From Morchella semilibera (taxonomy: Eukaryota; Ascomycota; Pezizomycetes; Pezizales; Morchellaceae): DNA of 64,000 nt. The number at the start of each line of letters is the position of its first letter. Position 1 is the stretch's first letter. The DNA lies in NCBI GenBank assembly GCA_009192285.1, contig WBVU01000003.1, positions 3,069,973 to 3,133,972 on the forward strand, in the 5' to 3' direction. The position numbers and the translations under genes were made by a program. This document shows, piece by piece, positions 22,000 to 35,201 of this stretch. Below the pieces are notes generated by a model. The model searched no databases, was not told where the DNA came from, and saw only the letters and a program-made list of their open reading frames with translations.

Positions 22000-24009
22000 C
22001 GGAATTGTGGGTCGTGCTCATGTATTTATGGCTATTCCCTTGGGGTTTTAGTCTTCTAGGATTTCACTCTATATTCCACACATGCACATCTCTAGATCCT
22101 GAACAAAGGACCGAGCAGTAGATATCCGCCAGGTTTATAATTTCGCTGAGTTTTTTTTTTTTTTTTTTTTTTCCTTCAATTGCGCAGTGTCTTTTTTATG
22201 TGCTATCCTGTTCTAGTAGCGGGCGTTTACACAATCCTTAAGCCTTTTAATGCATGACAAGCTTGATACGACATCTCTTATTCGGTTAATAAATTGTTCT
22301 GGAGGCTCTGTGGGAATAAATTAAGCAACCTTAACCATACCCCACGCATCTTCGGTCAAACGATACTGAGGCATAAACCAATAAAAATATATACCCGGGC
22401 GTCTAAGGAACCGTTTTTAATTTGTATTGTTGAGGAAATACACCGTAATCAGGAGCCCGGGATACTCGCCCGCAAACGGGACCAATTGGTTCATGGTTTG
22501 CATGGAGGGAAGTACCACGTAGCACTAATCCCAACCACAAGGTTCATTTCCGGGTGGTGGACTACTAGCATACACACAAATCTACCAGTGTCTAAACTAT
22601 GGGTACATTTCATTCATGTACGTACTTGGGCACCTGAGAAACATGTCGAGATCGGTACTCAAGGCAAATTGCCGGGAGTGGCACTTTTGGTGCAGCACAG
22701 AGCCACGAGTGACTAACTGTGACCCGGGACATTCCGTTTTCTTATATTAGAGCTTACGCTGCATGGCCCAGGCACAAAAGTGCTGCTCCTGGAGCGCAGT
22801 CCTAGGTAATCCTGAATAGAATATCAACACCATTGATATTAGTCAACTCTTTAGCAAGTGGGCGTACGATAATGATGACTATGATATAAGCTGGGTCTCA
22901 GCCCAGGACTTTCTATATGACTCTCGATCTCCTGATACACAACCCCCTCCGCCTCGCGGGCCACACGTCCCATGATCTGAGGTCTCAGATAGGCCCACAA
23001 GTCAAAGTAGGTACATGTAGGTAGCTGAGATTCCCGCATCCATCCAGGTCCCCTGGATTGCCTTTTTTTTCTTTTTTTTTTTTGACTTTTTGTGAGAGAT
23101 GTCCCGGTTGGTTGGGTCTGTGTGACTGGGTGATCCATGGCCCCTACCCTGTCCAGGCTGTCCCTTGGGTAATACACCCCGAAATAGTTTGAGAAACTAT
23201 AACTTTACGCCGTGCCTTGCAGCGCTGCGGACATGGTCGGCCCAGGTACGAGTCATGGCATTGAGGTTGGTCTGCAAAAAAAGAACGGTTTCGATTGTGA
23301 TATTTCTTTCTTGATTCTCAAACAATAACATACACCACACTCACAAATTACACTATGTCTTGTACGCGCTCAGTAAGTAGTAAGAGGCAGAGAATAAAGT
23401 GAAGGTTATGAAACTCATAGAGAAACTAAAGAACCTAAAGTATAGAAAGGCGAAAGGATGCTCCTTTCTCGTGCTAGTACACATGAACCGTCGACCAGAT
23501 TACAAACAATCCAGCTACGACGTACACAAAAAAAAATGGAACACCAGAGTAAATAAAAAGGGTATGATAAGAACCATCGAACGACATTGGAGGAAGAAAA
23601 ACGTAAAATGTAGCCATAAAAAAGACTAAAAACACACTCCAAATCACCTCTAACGAAGAAACAGGACAAAAAAAAAATACACATACAAAACCCTCTTTTC
23701 TTTTCTTCAAATAGCGATCGAACAGCTGTTTTTCCCGACAGTCGTTGCCGATTAATTCCATCTCAGCGGTCTGATTTACCATGCTATGACGAATAAACCA
23801 ATCTCAATTCGCGTATTGTTCGTTCTTTTTTTCAATGAAAAGTAGGAGATTTAGAAATAGAAATACGTATAAGGGAGCAAAGACGAAAGAAACCAATCCA
23901 GCACCAGAGAGAAAATAATAATAAACAGAAACAGAAAGAATACCCACTTATTCAAATCACCACCCCCACAGACCAAGCCATAGAAATAAAAGAAAGAACA
24001 CCCCCATAC
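22000..24009. other. Intergenic region between convergent GYP1 and VAC7
   Basis: Two kilobases with no supportable gene. It carries both 3' ends, a T22 run at about 22150-22172, TACATGTA at 23012-23019 and an A-rich stretch from 23390 to 24000 that is probably the VAC7 3' UTR. Lys-rich open frames near 23.4-23.6 kb reflect that A-richness only. Confidence 0.5.
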
Positions 24010-26870
24010 CTATTTATCCAGTCGTTTATCGTCATCGTGAAATTCATTATTGTTCTTTAAATTCGTCTTCAGCAATCCATCCGGATGAACAATCACGGAA
24101 GCCCCGATTGGTGCTGTCCTAACCCTTCCACTCAACGGCAGCTGATATCTCAACACACCCCTAACAATCAATTCAAAAGGGTGTTGCAGGACCCTTTCCC
24201 ATCTCTCTGTTCCGCCTTCTTCGGTTTTATTTCCGGGCTTAGCTAGCCTCAATTCGCCAACAGAAATTGATGTTTTGTGCCGGAGTGGAGAGGGTTCGAA
24301 GGTGAGGGCCGAGTCGAAGCTATATATCCGTCCAAGAAGCATGGTTTGCCGGTCCCCTCCTTCAGGGAGATCTTCGGGGGGGTCTGTTCCTTCGTCGACG
24401 TTACCGTTCGAGTGTGCTCTGATCGAGAGCTGGGAACCATATGCTGTCTGTGAAATGACGGTTTCTTCTGCCTTGCCCTTCCTTCCTCTTCCTCCCCACC
24501 AGCTCCACTTGCCATCATCCACATCACCATCGCGATTATCCCCATCCCCATCCCCATCCCCATCCCCATCCCCATCCCCTCCCCCTTCACCAGGGTCCTC
24601 TCCATCCTTCCCCTTCCTATCACCCACATAAGAACTTTTCGCAAATAAGTTGACGTCCATATTCCCAACGGTAACTGGAATCGCGTTGGGGTTGACAGCC
24701 TCAACAACCAAATCGAGCATGATTTCCTGTTTAGATACTAGTACTCCTGTCACGTTAAGAACCCTTACTTCCAACAGTGCCTTTGTAGTTGCAAACAGGA
24801 ATCCCCCAACGCCAGTCATAATCAAAATCACGGCGGCCACGGCAACAATACATCCAATATAAGTCTTGAGACAGCCTCTCGTACGGTGTTGTTGATTATA
24901 ATCCTGTTGTAGAAGTGATCCGCTACCAGGTCTGTGGGGACGATCCCTGTCACGGCGACGGCCCGACCTTCCAGTAGGTGACATAAGCGGTGCCCTTTCA
25001 TCAAAGCCTGCCTCTATATCTGCCTCATAAGATTGTAAGGCGCGAGGAATCCTCTTTTGGGCGTTGCTGTTTCTATATGCGGAACCATTTAGCGGGCTAG
25101 TAGAATGCAGTGATGTTTTTGATGAATTGTGTTGTCCAGCAAGAGAGTGTCGTGATCCTTTGCGGGATGGATGGTGATGAAACGGAGACTCCTCAGCTAG
25201 TATTGACCTGTGTCCATTTTGATTCCTGATATTCCCATTCTCCCTGTCCTTTCCGCCCATCACCCCTTCGCCAGCCCTTGAACTGCCGCTCCCTGCGCTT
25301 CTTTCATTCCCGGCCCCGTCCCCGACAGGAACTTCGTTCCCTAGGTTACTATTGTTGGTAGAAGTATTGGCAAATTTCATCCCCTTCCCTCGAGTACTCT
25401 GATTACCATCGATAGACGATAGCAGTGACCCTCTTTGCCCTCTAGGGTCCATCCCTTGTATCGATGTGGCACTCGGTGTTCGGGAGTGGTGGAATCCCCT
25501 TGGGCGATGATGAGAAGTTGGTGGTTCTGGAGGGTTAGATTCGTAAACGAAGGTTTCCTCCGAATCGGAGGAGTTTGCTTCATCAACAGCCTCAGCAATC
25601 TTTGCAGCAAATATATCAGCCTTGCTAGTCACTGTGAGAGTTGAAGATATTAGTGATGATCTTGCCCAGATATAGGAAGTACAGGGAATAACATACGGTT
25701 ACTATTTCCTGCTCCTCCTGGCTTTCTCAATAACTTTTTGTCTTTCTTTTTCGGCTGTCGGATAGTGTCAGTGCTTTTCTTGCTCCTGATGCTAGCCCCG
25801 CCCGGCATCACTCCAGCACCAAGAGAAACTTGAGGCACGGAGGTGACGGTCTCCGTCTCCACCGTCATCCTCCCCGAGAAGTTATCGGAACCCATCACTG
25901 TCGGCCGCCGATTGAATGTTTTTGATGGAGGAGGTGCCCTGGAATTCCCATGGATGGATCTATCCTCACTCTTGTATCCGGACTCAGATTCGGATTCTGC
26001 CAGCGAGTGGGCTATTGATGAGGCTATTGATGGAGCTATTGATGGAGCTCTGGAGCCACGCCCCTTGACTGTTTCGACAGAAACTTCTGATTCGCTTTCC
26101 TCATGAATTGTGTGGGTATTGCTTGATTGGCGGGCAACCAGGGCTGCCACCTGTTCTGACAACGATTTACTGACCCCTTGGTTTGGATTGTTGGGCAAAA
26201 CGCTCTCCACAACCGTCGCCAATGAGGGGCTGGCATTACTTCTGGGAGTCCTCATGCCGGATGGTAGATTAGAACCTTCAGTATCCTCAACTGCAACCTC
26301 CTTCTCTCGCAGAGATGCTGTGGGTGGTGGGAGAGAAGCTGGGGTGATAGCGGGTTCGTTCCTCTTGAGGGGTGACGGGGCAGGTGACAGTGAACCTGGG
26401 GGAGGCGATCTTGACAGACCTAAACGCGATGTGCTAGGCCAATGGGATGTGTTCGGTAGTGGCCGTTGCGGACGTGGTTGCTGGAGGTCCGGCTGTTGGG
26501 AATTTCTCAACACAGCCGCAGCCGCAGCAGAGATTGAACGTATTGGAGAGGTTTCTCGTGAAGCTGCGGCGGACCTTACAGACCTTACAGAGCCTGGTCT
26601 CCTCTTATTCTTGAAGTTATGTAGTGGGGGAGCCAGATTATTGTCTATGGGACCAGCAGCTGAGGGATTCCTGCGTATGGGTGAGGAGTCTCTTGAGGGT
26701 TTCTCGAGGTTCGCCAACAAATCGGCGGAGTTCCTCTCGTGGGTCCTTCCCTCTCCACTAGTGGTGTTACTGGTCCTCCTGCTGTCACCTCCGCCTACAA
26801 CCTCACCTCCACCTCCCCCGACGCCTGCAGGGAGCTCTTTGTTATTTACTGCTAACCTTGTGGCCGACAT
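24010..26870 (-). CDS. VAC7: Vac7-like vacuolar segregation / PI(3,5)P2-regulating protein
   Basis: Vac7 is a vacuolar membrane activator of the Fab1 PI3P 5-kinase complex, setting PI(3,5)P2 levels and vacuole size (family knowledge). Exons 26870-25697 and 25631-24010, 65-nt intron; about 931 aa from the ATG at 26870. The junction produces LTSKADIFAAKIAEAVDEA followed by SSDSEETFVYESNPPEP, the conserved Vac7 core. One transmembrane helix follows (CIVAVAAVILIMTGVGGFLF) with an Arg-rich cytosolic flank. The C-terminal luminal domain has NVTGVLVSKQEIMLDLVVEA and ends near 24010. A (GD)n acidic insert from a 6-bp DNA repeat interrupts that domain. The long Ser/Pro/Arg-rich N-terminus is normal for the family. 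The true start is uncertain: the frame is open upstream to about 26990, and a Ser/Thr/Ala-rich open frame runs on in another frame to 27159, so a missed exon or frame error there is possible. Confidence 0.88.
24540..24579 (-). repeat. 6-bp minisatellite (CCCCAT)n inside VAC7
   Basis: Six to seven perfect head-to-tail copies of CCCCAT on the plus strand, translated on the minus strand as repeated Gly-Asp dipeptides. It is an in-frame expansion in the luminal part of the protein. Confidence 0.9.
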
Positions 26871-29800
26871 GACCCGTGTAGGTATCGCGCGGGAGGGACG
26901 GGGATCGGATTCAGTATTCGCTCTCGAAAAGGTCCGCCGGAACTCCTGTCCAGTCTGAGTGTTCGTTCGTTGTCGGGGCGGCGGACGCAAGGGAGGTCAG
27001 CGTGGCGGATGCAGGTGAGGTAGCTTGCGGAACGCCAGAGTTACTTGGGTCGGTCGAGTTCGGTCGCAGACAGCAAATCTGACGAAAGGGCTCGAGAGAA
27101 GTGCTCTGACAGATAGCGTGGGGGCTGTAATTTGTGTGTATATGTACGTGTGCAATCACCTGAGGGACTGAATTCTTTACTTTGATTTCCTTAATTTTGG
27201 ATGGAAGAGTGAACGGTCAGTAAGGAACAATTTTGGGATTCTTTCTCTGTGTCTCGCGGCTGTTTGTCGTGCTTCGGGTATGTAACCAGTCAAATCCTTG
27301 CGTATTGACGAATTAGGGAGAGTCCTTTTTCTTCTTTCTTTTTTTTTTTTCCTGCTACTTTCTGAGGAGAGAAAAAAAAATTGGTTTCAAAATCAAAGTT
27401 TAGAATAATCCCCGCTCCTTTCCCCCCCTTCTTCCAACACTTGAAACCCTTGAACCTGTTTCTTTTCCCGTTTCAATGTAGAAGGGTCTTTTTCTTTCCT
27501 TTTCTTCCTCTCCAGGTGTTTTTTTTTTTTTGTTTTACCTGCGGGCTGTCGAGTTGCAGGCGGCCAGGTGGAGATAAAACAACCCTGAAAGAATAAATGT
27601 ACGATGTAGGCAGATAGGTGGTGATACACGTAGCGGTGACCGAAAACGTGAGCACAACTAGTCGGACGGAGGGATAAGAAGTGATGGGATTGGCCAGTGG
27701 GTGAGTAGAAAGATGATTACACGGATAACATGGCATGAACAGTGGTCTACTGGAATAGTGGGGGGGGGGGGGGTGGGAATAAGAGGCGGAAGGTGCTGTA
27801 TGTGGATGATGATGATGTGTTTTCAGGGCTTGGGAATTGGTTAAACACGAAGGGGCGAGTGGGTGAATCAAGATTAAGATGTGTATCATAAGGAACAAGT
27901 CTCTACTCTAAAGGTACATACTATACATCTTTGGATATGGCCATGTGAAAAGCTACATCTTATGCAATTTTCCCAAGGAACCCGTTGTTTGATACATGTA
28001 TTTATTTACCTTTACGCAGGTCCGTTTAGTTAATAAATCAAAGTTCCAACATGTATTCAGGTATTGGGCACCTCGGTTTTCTCAACGATGGTCGTCTCCG
28101 ATGAATACCGGTATCTCAACCATGTCTAAGAATCTCGGTTTTCGATGTTCCGTTACTGATATTTCTGTTACGTGTTTCTGCTCCAGGTAAGAAAGGAAAA
28201 AAAAAAAAAAAAAAAATCATTTCTTTCCCACCCTCCCTCTCATGATCCAGGCCATCTGAATGGACAACGCAGAAGTTAGTATCACATTGATCTTATCATT
28301 TGCTTCCCTTTCCCCTCTTCTCTGGCGCTGTTGCTGCTACTGCCGTTCTAAATGATGCCGGCTTTTTCTTTCGTTCTGAGCTGGCGAGTTTCTTTCATCT
28401 GGTTGGCTGCACGCTCTGACACCTTTCGTCAACGGGTTTTTTGTTTGGCCCGGTTGTTTAGCTGGGATCCCGCGACGTATTTCCTGATCTTGGCGAGTGT
28501 AGCTAGTGTAGTCTCCTCTGGCCTTGCTCACCAACCGTTCTTCTGTCTGTGCTTGGTTGCCCTTCCTCATCACCTCTCATCACTCCATCTCTTCTTCATC
28601 GCTCCACAGGATCCGTGCCGGGTTGTCAGTAACTCACCCCGCGAATATTGAGTAATCCAGGGCATACATGAGGTCCCCAAAAGTTACTGCTCTGTTCTCA
28701 TTTTCCAGCACTCCAATCCTCTGGGCTCCCGATCTTCTGGGTCGGGGGTGATTGGCTGATCATAATCCGATTTCTTGCCTTAGCCCGAAGGAAAAAGAAG
28801 TTCGGATACATACATTTGACACTGCGTGCACATGTCATGTAGGCATGTATGTACCTAACGCCCCCAGGATCTCGATGGTGGCTCCTCAATGCCTGGTTAA
28901 AAGAAATGCCTATGTATGTAAGTCAAAATCAAAAAGAAAGGGTGGCAAATATTTTCTTCTTCGCCCCTATAACAAGGGGGTTCTCTCTCGCCTGAGTGTA
29001 TGAATACAAACATCTACATCTGTAGATGCTTAAGAACCCCAATCCCAGTGTGTATCAGGCACCCTATACATAACGCGTGCCGCAGAGAACTTTCTGCGCG
29101 CACATACCATTGTGACTGTCTTTAGCCTTGCGGTGCTGCTCATCGCGGTTCTCGCTCGCCACTGCTTAGGGCATCCTTGGCTCCAGGCACTCGGTGCCTG
29201 TTCGTTCATTCCTGCCAAGCTATCACGATCCGGATCCGAGATGACGGGTACCGTGGAATGTGCATAGTGGAAAGAAGGGGTATGATTATAAACAAGGAAT
29301 TCACCTGATTTGTGATTATCAATAAAGAATTTTGATGTGACGATGTGGTGGGGCGCGGACGAATAATTTAATGGTACTATTATAGCTAGAAGAGCACATA
29401 TATGTGGTGTATCGCCGAGCAATGATCGAAAAGGCAACTATTCGGGATCGCCTCATTGCTTATTGGAGGACATACAGGGCTTGGACCGGATGGTGAGGTT
29501 TATTCCATAATAAAGCCACAGAATTTCTCTGCAATTTGCACATTATATAATCGCAAAATGGCGATATCAATCGTTTGGTATCATCAGTGGGAACATTCCG
29601 GTAGATTCCCAACGTGATCAATTGCAGCATATTAGGTCAACGGCCCGAATTCTTGTTTCCCCACAGAACTCGTTAATCGTAAGGCAGATTACCCCGCGCC
29701 TACAGTAGGGTGCAGGGGTGTATTTTTGTCTTTTTTTTTTTTTTCCTTTAAGAATGATAAAAACGATGAACTACGGCTAGTATCGTCACGCTGGAAATAT

Positions 29801-32218
29801 TTCTGCACCTTTGTAGGAAAAGAAGCAATGCCATCCCGCAGTGCAGTCTGTCTTTAGGGATCAGAGCCAGTAATCTGTCACACGTTATCGTATGTGAGCT
29901 CAGCTTAGGTTAAGTCGCGGCAGCAGCAGCTCAGGCAGTGCCGCCTCCATTCCCATAATGCTTTGTATACGCCCCATCGTCTACGAGAAGTTGAAACCCT
30001 AACTCCCGCAATACAATACTTCCTCTTGAATTGTATGCCTCATAAGTGTTTGCAAGCCCAATTTAATTCTCCGATATTAGCTTAGTACTTCTTATAACCC
30101 TTGAAGCGCGCGGAGTATATATGAGAGTAGATAAATGTAGCTGCAGCGTTAGGCAACAGCAACGGCAGCATTCATAGTTGTTTCAGAGACTCTGTTTTTC
30201 TCTCTCTATTCCTGCCTGTCTGCCGAAGCCTGCACTTAAGCGCGATCATCACAGCTCGTTCTCGAGTCTCCGTCCATCCTCAGTCTCGATTGCAAGGTTC
30301 CTTACTTCCTGCATTCCAGCTTTTTCCAATCCACACCATGAAAGTGTGTGATTGGAGGGGGAGAATGGCGATACCTCCGTCACTCTGAGAGAACGACTAC
30401 ATCTACTACTACTTATTTGACTCCTCGCTCTAATTCCTCGGCCCACACCTCCTCGTTCCCTCTTCTCTTCCCTCCCGGCTCTCGGGCTCCTCACTTTTCT
30501 TTCCCCTTCTTATTCCTCCTCCGCTATTATTATCGTGTTATACCTTTTGGAGCTTATCTGTTGCTGTGCAGCATTCGAGATCCCACCTATTCCTGTTCGA
30601 AACACTCATTTTTGAACCTCATCAGCATCATCATCTCACCTTTGACAGGGCTGGAATAGTGACAGCAGCGTGGAGCGCCGTCTGTTTGATTTTATTCTTT
30701 GTTTGGTTCCGTCTAGATTCGGGGTTTTTTTTTTTTATATCGCCATTATTCGAAGATCCCCAGTTCGGATGAAGTCACCTTGACTCGATCGTTATCACCA
30801 TACGGTTATTACCAAAACGGCTTCTTCTTCTTTTTTTTTTTTTCCAAGTCCGATTTTCAAAACCAATTCCACTGCATAAATTGTTATAAAGAGCCGGTGA
30901 GCATTATATATTTTTTTTTGGTTGTGAGGGAGAAATTTTTCAAATATCCCCGTTTCCCCCAGTCGGTTGTGGTTGTTGAAGCATTGGTGGGGGAGGGGGA
31001 ATTGAAACGAAACGGGAAACGGGAAACGAAACGGCGTTTTTTGTTGTGAAGCAGAGTTTCCTTCACGTGGTCAGGTGAGCTTGTTGTGAGTCCCGCGCGC
31101 GTTGTCGTTTGTTGTTGTGGGGAGCGTTCGTGGTTCGTGTTCGTGAGTGGCAGGTACTGGGCTGGTCTTGGTCTGGTTTGGTACTGGAGAGAGTCAAGTG
31201 GATAGACGGACCTGGTGGGTTGTTGTGGCTGGCGAGTGGTTTGGGTAGGGGCCTGCCTGCAGTTAGAAGCAGAAGAAGAGAGTTTAAGAAGAAGAAGAAG
31301 AGGAATAGCATCTGCACAAGGGCTGCATAAGGTAGCACAAGGAAGGACGGTGATTGGATCACGGACCAGTGTTCTTGCATGGTCTATTTTTCCTCTTCTT
31401 CTTTTCTTTCTCGGGGTTGGGTTTGGGCGGTGATGCAGCAGCTGTGGCAGCGGTTGTTTCCTGTCTGAACCGATCGCCAGTTTTTCTGCTTTTCTCAGTT
31501 TCTCTCCACACTTGCACATACACACACACACACACATACACGCTCACATCACATCACCACCACCACTCCCCGCCCCTGAAAGGGCAAAGGACGAAAAGAA
31601 AGAAAAAAAAAGAAAAAAAAGAAAAGAAAAAAGCAGTAGACAATAGCAGCTAACGCGTTCTCCCTCAATAGTAGACCTTCAGTCAAAACACGATTATATA
31701 TAATTAAGTAGCGAATCTTAGTGGTCGCCGCTCCAAGCATTTTTTATAAAGCAAGCAGAGACATAACGTAACGTAACGGGTGCAACCCTGTTGTTGCTGC
31801 TGCTGCTTCTGCTTCTGCTTGCTGCTTGCTGCTTCCCGCTCGCCCTCTTACATCGCGCCCCTTCTCTTCCCTTCACCTTACCCTCAAATCTACTACCACC
31901 ACCACCAAATCGCCCGCTCGGTGGGCCGCGCCTTATCAACGTTTTAAACTTCCGCCGCATCACAACAGGCTAGCTAACCCTCCTCTACCCCTCCCTTACT
32001 CACAACCACCCACCAACCACCTCCTACCCTTCAATCAATACCCCCCCCACACACCACCACACCACCACCACCACCCCCGACCCTTATTTGTAAACATTAC
32101 ATCGTCATCCATCAGCCTCCTCTACCCACAACAATACCGACAGTACATCTAATAGCCGCATCATACGCCGTTGACCTCTAATCGCAGGCGCTGCTGCGAT
32201 TTGAACAGACGCTGTATC
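26871..32218. promoter_or_regulatory. Long divergent region between VAC7 and WEE1
   Basis: A 5.3-kb gap between two divergent genes with no recognisable gene. The VAC7 side (to about 27.6 kb) and the WEE1 side (from about 30.2 kb) are rich in homopolymer T/A, CT and GA tracts typical of long fungal leaders. Inside are a G14 run at 27759-27772, an A20 run at 28198-28217, TACATGTA at 27993-28000, a CGAAAC/GGAAAC cluster at 31003-31035, a CA repeat at 31515-31536 and a TAACG triplet repeat at about 31764-31778. The roughly 2 kb before WEE1 suggests a long 5' leader or complex promoter; which bases act is not visible. Confidence 0.45.
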
Positions 32219-35201
32219 ATGGTCGCGTCTTGTTCACCCCATCGCCAGCACGGCGATATTGCAAGTTTATTCCCGCGCGCACACTCTCAATCACCACTCA
32301 TCTCCCCCACGCCACCTGATTTGCCCGTTTTGTCAGCTTTACCCACATTCTCTGCACCTTTCACTCTCGCACTTGCAAATACTGCTGCTGCACGAACTAG
32401 GAGTGCAACTCGTCGTCAGAGCTCCACACTTGCAAATTGCCGGGGGTCTCCTTTGCTTCCGGAAAGCCCTTCAAAACTTCAGCCACTCACAACTACCACC
32501 CACAACAACATGAATTCAAGCGGAATGACATTGCGATCTAGCTCATCGAGCCCAGCTCGCTCCGCCAATCCACGTGATAAGCTTGCTGCTCAGAGACAGA
32601 ACCGCGCAGGGATTGGTGTCGAGAATAAGGAACAACTTCACAAGCCAGCTACCGGAAGTCCTCTCAAACGCAGCGATGGTGCAATGAATCTCAACGAGAT
32701 CAGTCGAGGGTCGCCCGCTGCGAAGGGGAGATCTGTGTCTGGGCCTCTCAGAATTACGAAGCCTGTCTTCGGTAACTCGTCGTTTGGCTCCACAAAGTCG
32801 CCGTCACCAAAGCGCTACGCTACCAGAAAAAGCATGGGTAGCAGTGGCTTGTTCACTGAGAAACCAAACTTTGCGAAAACGAGACCCCAGGCGAGAAACC
32901 AGGACTTTCTTCCTCCATCCGAAGCTTCGAAGCTACGTCGTACTGGTTCGGTTGAGAATTTCTCGAATGCCGCGAGAGATTCGCCGTTTGGAAACAACCC
33001 CGATCCATTGCCCAGTGCCTCCAGTCATCCCTACAATGGGAATACAGCTCAACAGTCTCATGCGCTGCCCCAACCTAGCTCCGAGGAGCCATCTGCAAAC
33101 CAGGAAAGTATGGGTCTCTGCACCCCGCAGAACTATAAGCTTGCCAAGCCATTTCTCGCTGCGTTCCATTCAACTGGTTTCGTTCCAAAACGTGGACGTC
33201 TCGACACCGTAGGGAAGGTACATGGACCTCAGCCAGATACACCGTGCAAGAAGCCGACTGCTCCTTTCTTTTCCCAGTCTACAGTCCAGTCCAAGGGAAC
33301 TACGGGTAAAGGCCGGTTGTCCATGACCATGACCGATTTTGCTTCGAGCTCTTCGACCCCCGCAGAGTATATTAAGGGAAGGAAATTAGCAAGAAAGAAT
33401 AGCACCATGAGCAACGATGACGGGGATGATCTTGGCGAATACGAACTGCCCCCAACTCCTACAAAAAAGACGCATGGCAACCTGAGCGTGTTTTTTACTG
33501 CAAATAAACGCTTACGGACTGATACTAGCTGTGAGTATAATAGCTATTCTCGTCCACAAGACGATAGTGAGCTCCCACATAAAGTCACTAATAAACCCAT
33601 CACAGCTGACGGGTTACATGGACGCTACGTAACCACTTCGTCTTCCCCGCATACGCCGAAAGATAATATAGTCCCACCCGACCCCAGTAACTTGTCGATT
33701 TCTGGGCGTGCCAACAACGCGAGTAAAACCATTTCCCCAGCTACTCCTAGTCCAATTAAAGATTTTTTTTCCAATTCTTCGCCAGGTGCTGGTTTTGGCT
33801 CCTCCCCTCTTACCCACTCAGTACAGTCCATAGATGGCAAAACTATTCAAGTGTCTGATGATTTCGTCCAGCGATTTTCCGAAGTGAAACATATCGGATC
33901 GGGAGAGTTTTCGGAGGTCTATCAAGTCGTGGAGAGAGAAGGGGACGGTCATAGAAGACATCCATTTATCGATTCGCTGGATCCACCGCTTACGCCTCAA
34001 TTGGCCACACCTAGTCGCTCTTCTGCCTTTGGGTCATCACCCCTAAGGGCTACTGGTCCTGTACCAAAAATGTATGCCGTTAAAAAATCAAAGTCAGCGG
34101 TTCTTAGCACCCAAGGAAGGGCAAGACGTATGGAGGAGGTCGAGATCCTAAGGGAACTTGGGGAGAATGATCACGTGATCAGATTTGTGGAAGCTTGGGA
34201 GGAAAACGGACACCTTTATATTCAGACTGAATACTGTGAAAATGGGGGTTTGGACAAGTTTTTGTCTCAACATGGACATAAGGGAAGGTTGGATGAATTC
34301 CGTGTCTGGAAAATACTTGTGGAACTCTGCTTGGTGAGTTTAGGTACTGACATGACCCTAAAATGCGCTTTGCTGACAAGTATGTATAATAGGGCCTCCA
34401 ACACATTCACAATTCTGGATTTATGCACTTAGATCTCAAGCCTGCCAATGTTCTGATCGCCTTCGACGGAAGCCTTAAAATCAGTGATTTTGGAATGGCC
34501 GCGAGGTACCCAGCAATTCAAGGATTGGAGCGCGAAGGAGATCGTGGTTACATCGCACCGGAGGTCATTAACTCAGCTAAATACGATAAACCTGTTGATA
34601 TCTTTGCCCTTGGCCTTACAATGATTGAGGTTGCTGGGAACGAGAATCTTCCGCCCAATGGGCCTGATTGGCGAAGGCTCAGGGAAGGAGATATCAGTGT
34701 AGCCCCAAAGCTGTCTACCAGCTCTTCCGGAGAGTTTGTGCATCGCGACGCCCGAGGAAACCCAGTATCCACCGAACTACTTGGGGTTGAAGATGACGAT
34801 AAAGTTAATGATTCTTCTTCGACCACACAGTACCTCCGCTCTAGGAAGTCATCCGGACAACAGTCTAAAGCATCCGGAAAGTCTCGCAGCAGATCTCTCC
34901 TCCACAACCCAAGGAACGGAGATCTTGTTCATCCACCCCAGTTCATGGCGGATGGCGGCCTCGAGAAGATTGTTGCCTGGATGATAAGCGCTAAGCCAAA
35001 TGATCGACCAACGGTTTCCAATCTCTTGGCAAGAAGCGAATTGCGCTGGATTATCGATAGAAAGAGAGCGGCAGCGACGATATTTGAAGGTCTGTGGGCC
35101 CGGATGATTCGTCTCTCGCTACGGAGGATGAAGATATGGGGGTTTGCAACACTGCTGAAGCTGAAAACTACCAGGAGGATTGGATGGAGGAGGTGTTATG
35201 A
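32219..35201 (+). CDS. WEE1: Wee1-family cell-cycle inhibitory kinase (apparent 1-nt frame break near the C-terminus)
   Basis: Dual-specificity kinase that phosphorylates the inhibitory Tyr of Cdk1 to delay mitosis (family knowledge). Exons 32219-34333 and 34393-35201 (59-nt intron, donor GTGAGT), about 974 aa. The first 555 residues are Ser/Pro-rich with many SP/TP sites, including SPLKR and PPTPTKK, as expected for a regulated N-terminus. The kinase domain has the glycine loop IGSGEFSEVY (~559), YAVKKSK (~619), FVEAWEENGHLYIQTEYC, the catalytic loop HLDLKPANVLI (~716), DFGMAARYP and YIAPEVI. HLDLKP is the Wee1-type variant of HRDLKP. Near 35089-35092 one base appears missing: adding one gives EGSVGPDDSS and a short acidic tail ending WMEEVL at 35201, whereas the uncorrected frame runs to 35397 through UTR-like, Phe/Arg-rich sequence. 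The start is the first in-frame ATG; 32519 is a weaker alternative. Confidence 0.92.

Noticed and set aside
23399-23629. Lys-rich open frame near 23.5 kb
   Set aside because: A-rich 3' flank of VAC7 translated; no domain and unlikely start.
26110-26958. 282-codon plus-strand frame antisense to VAC7
   Set aside because: Opposite-strand reading of the Ser/Pro-rich VAC7 N-terminus, with no recognisable domain.
28337-28651. Overlapping open frames on both strands near 28.5 kb
   Set aside because: About 80-100 codons each, no family features and no splice partners; probably chance frames in the VAC7-WEE1 gap.
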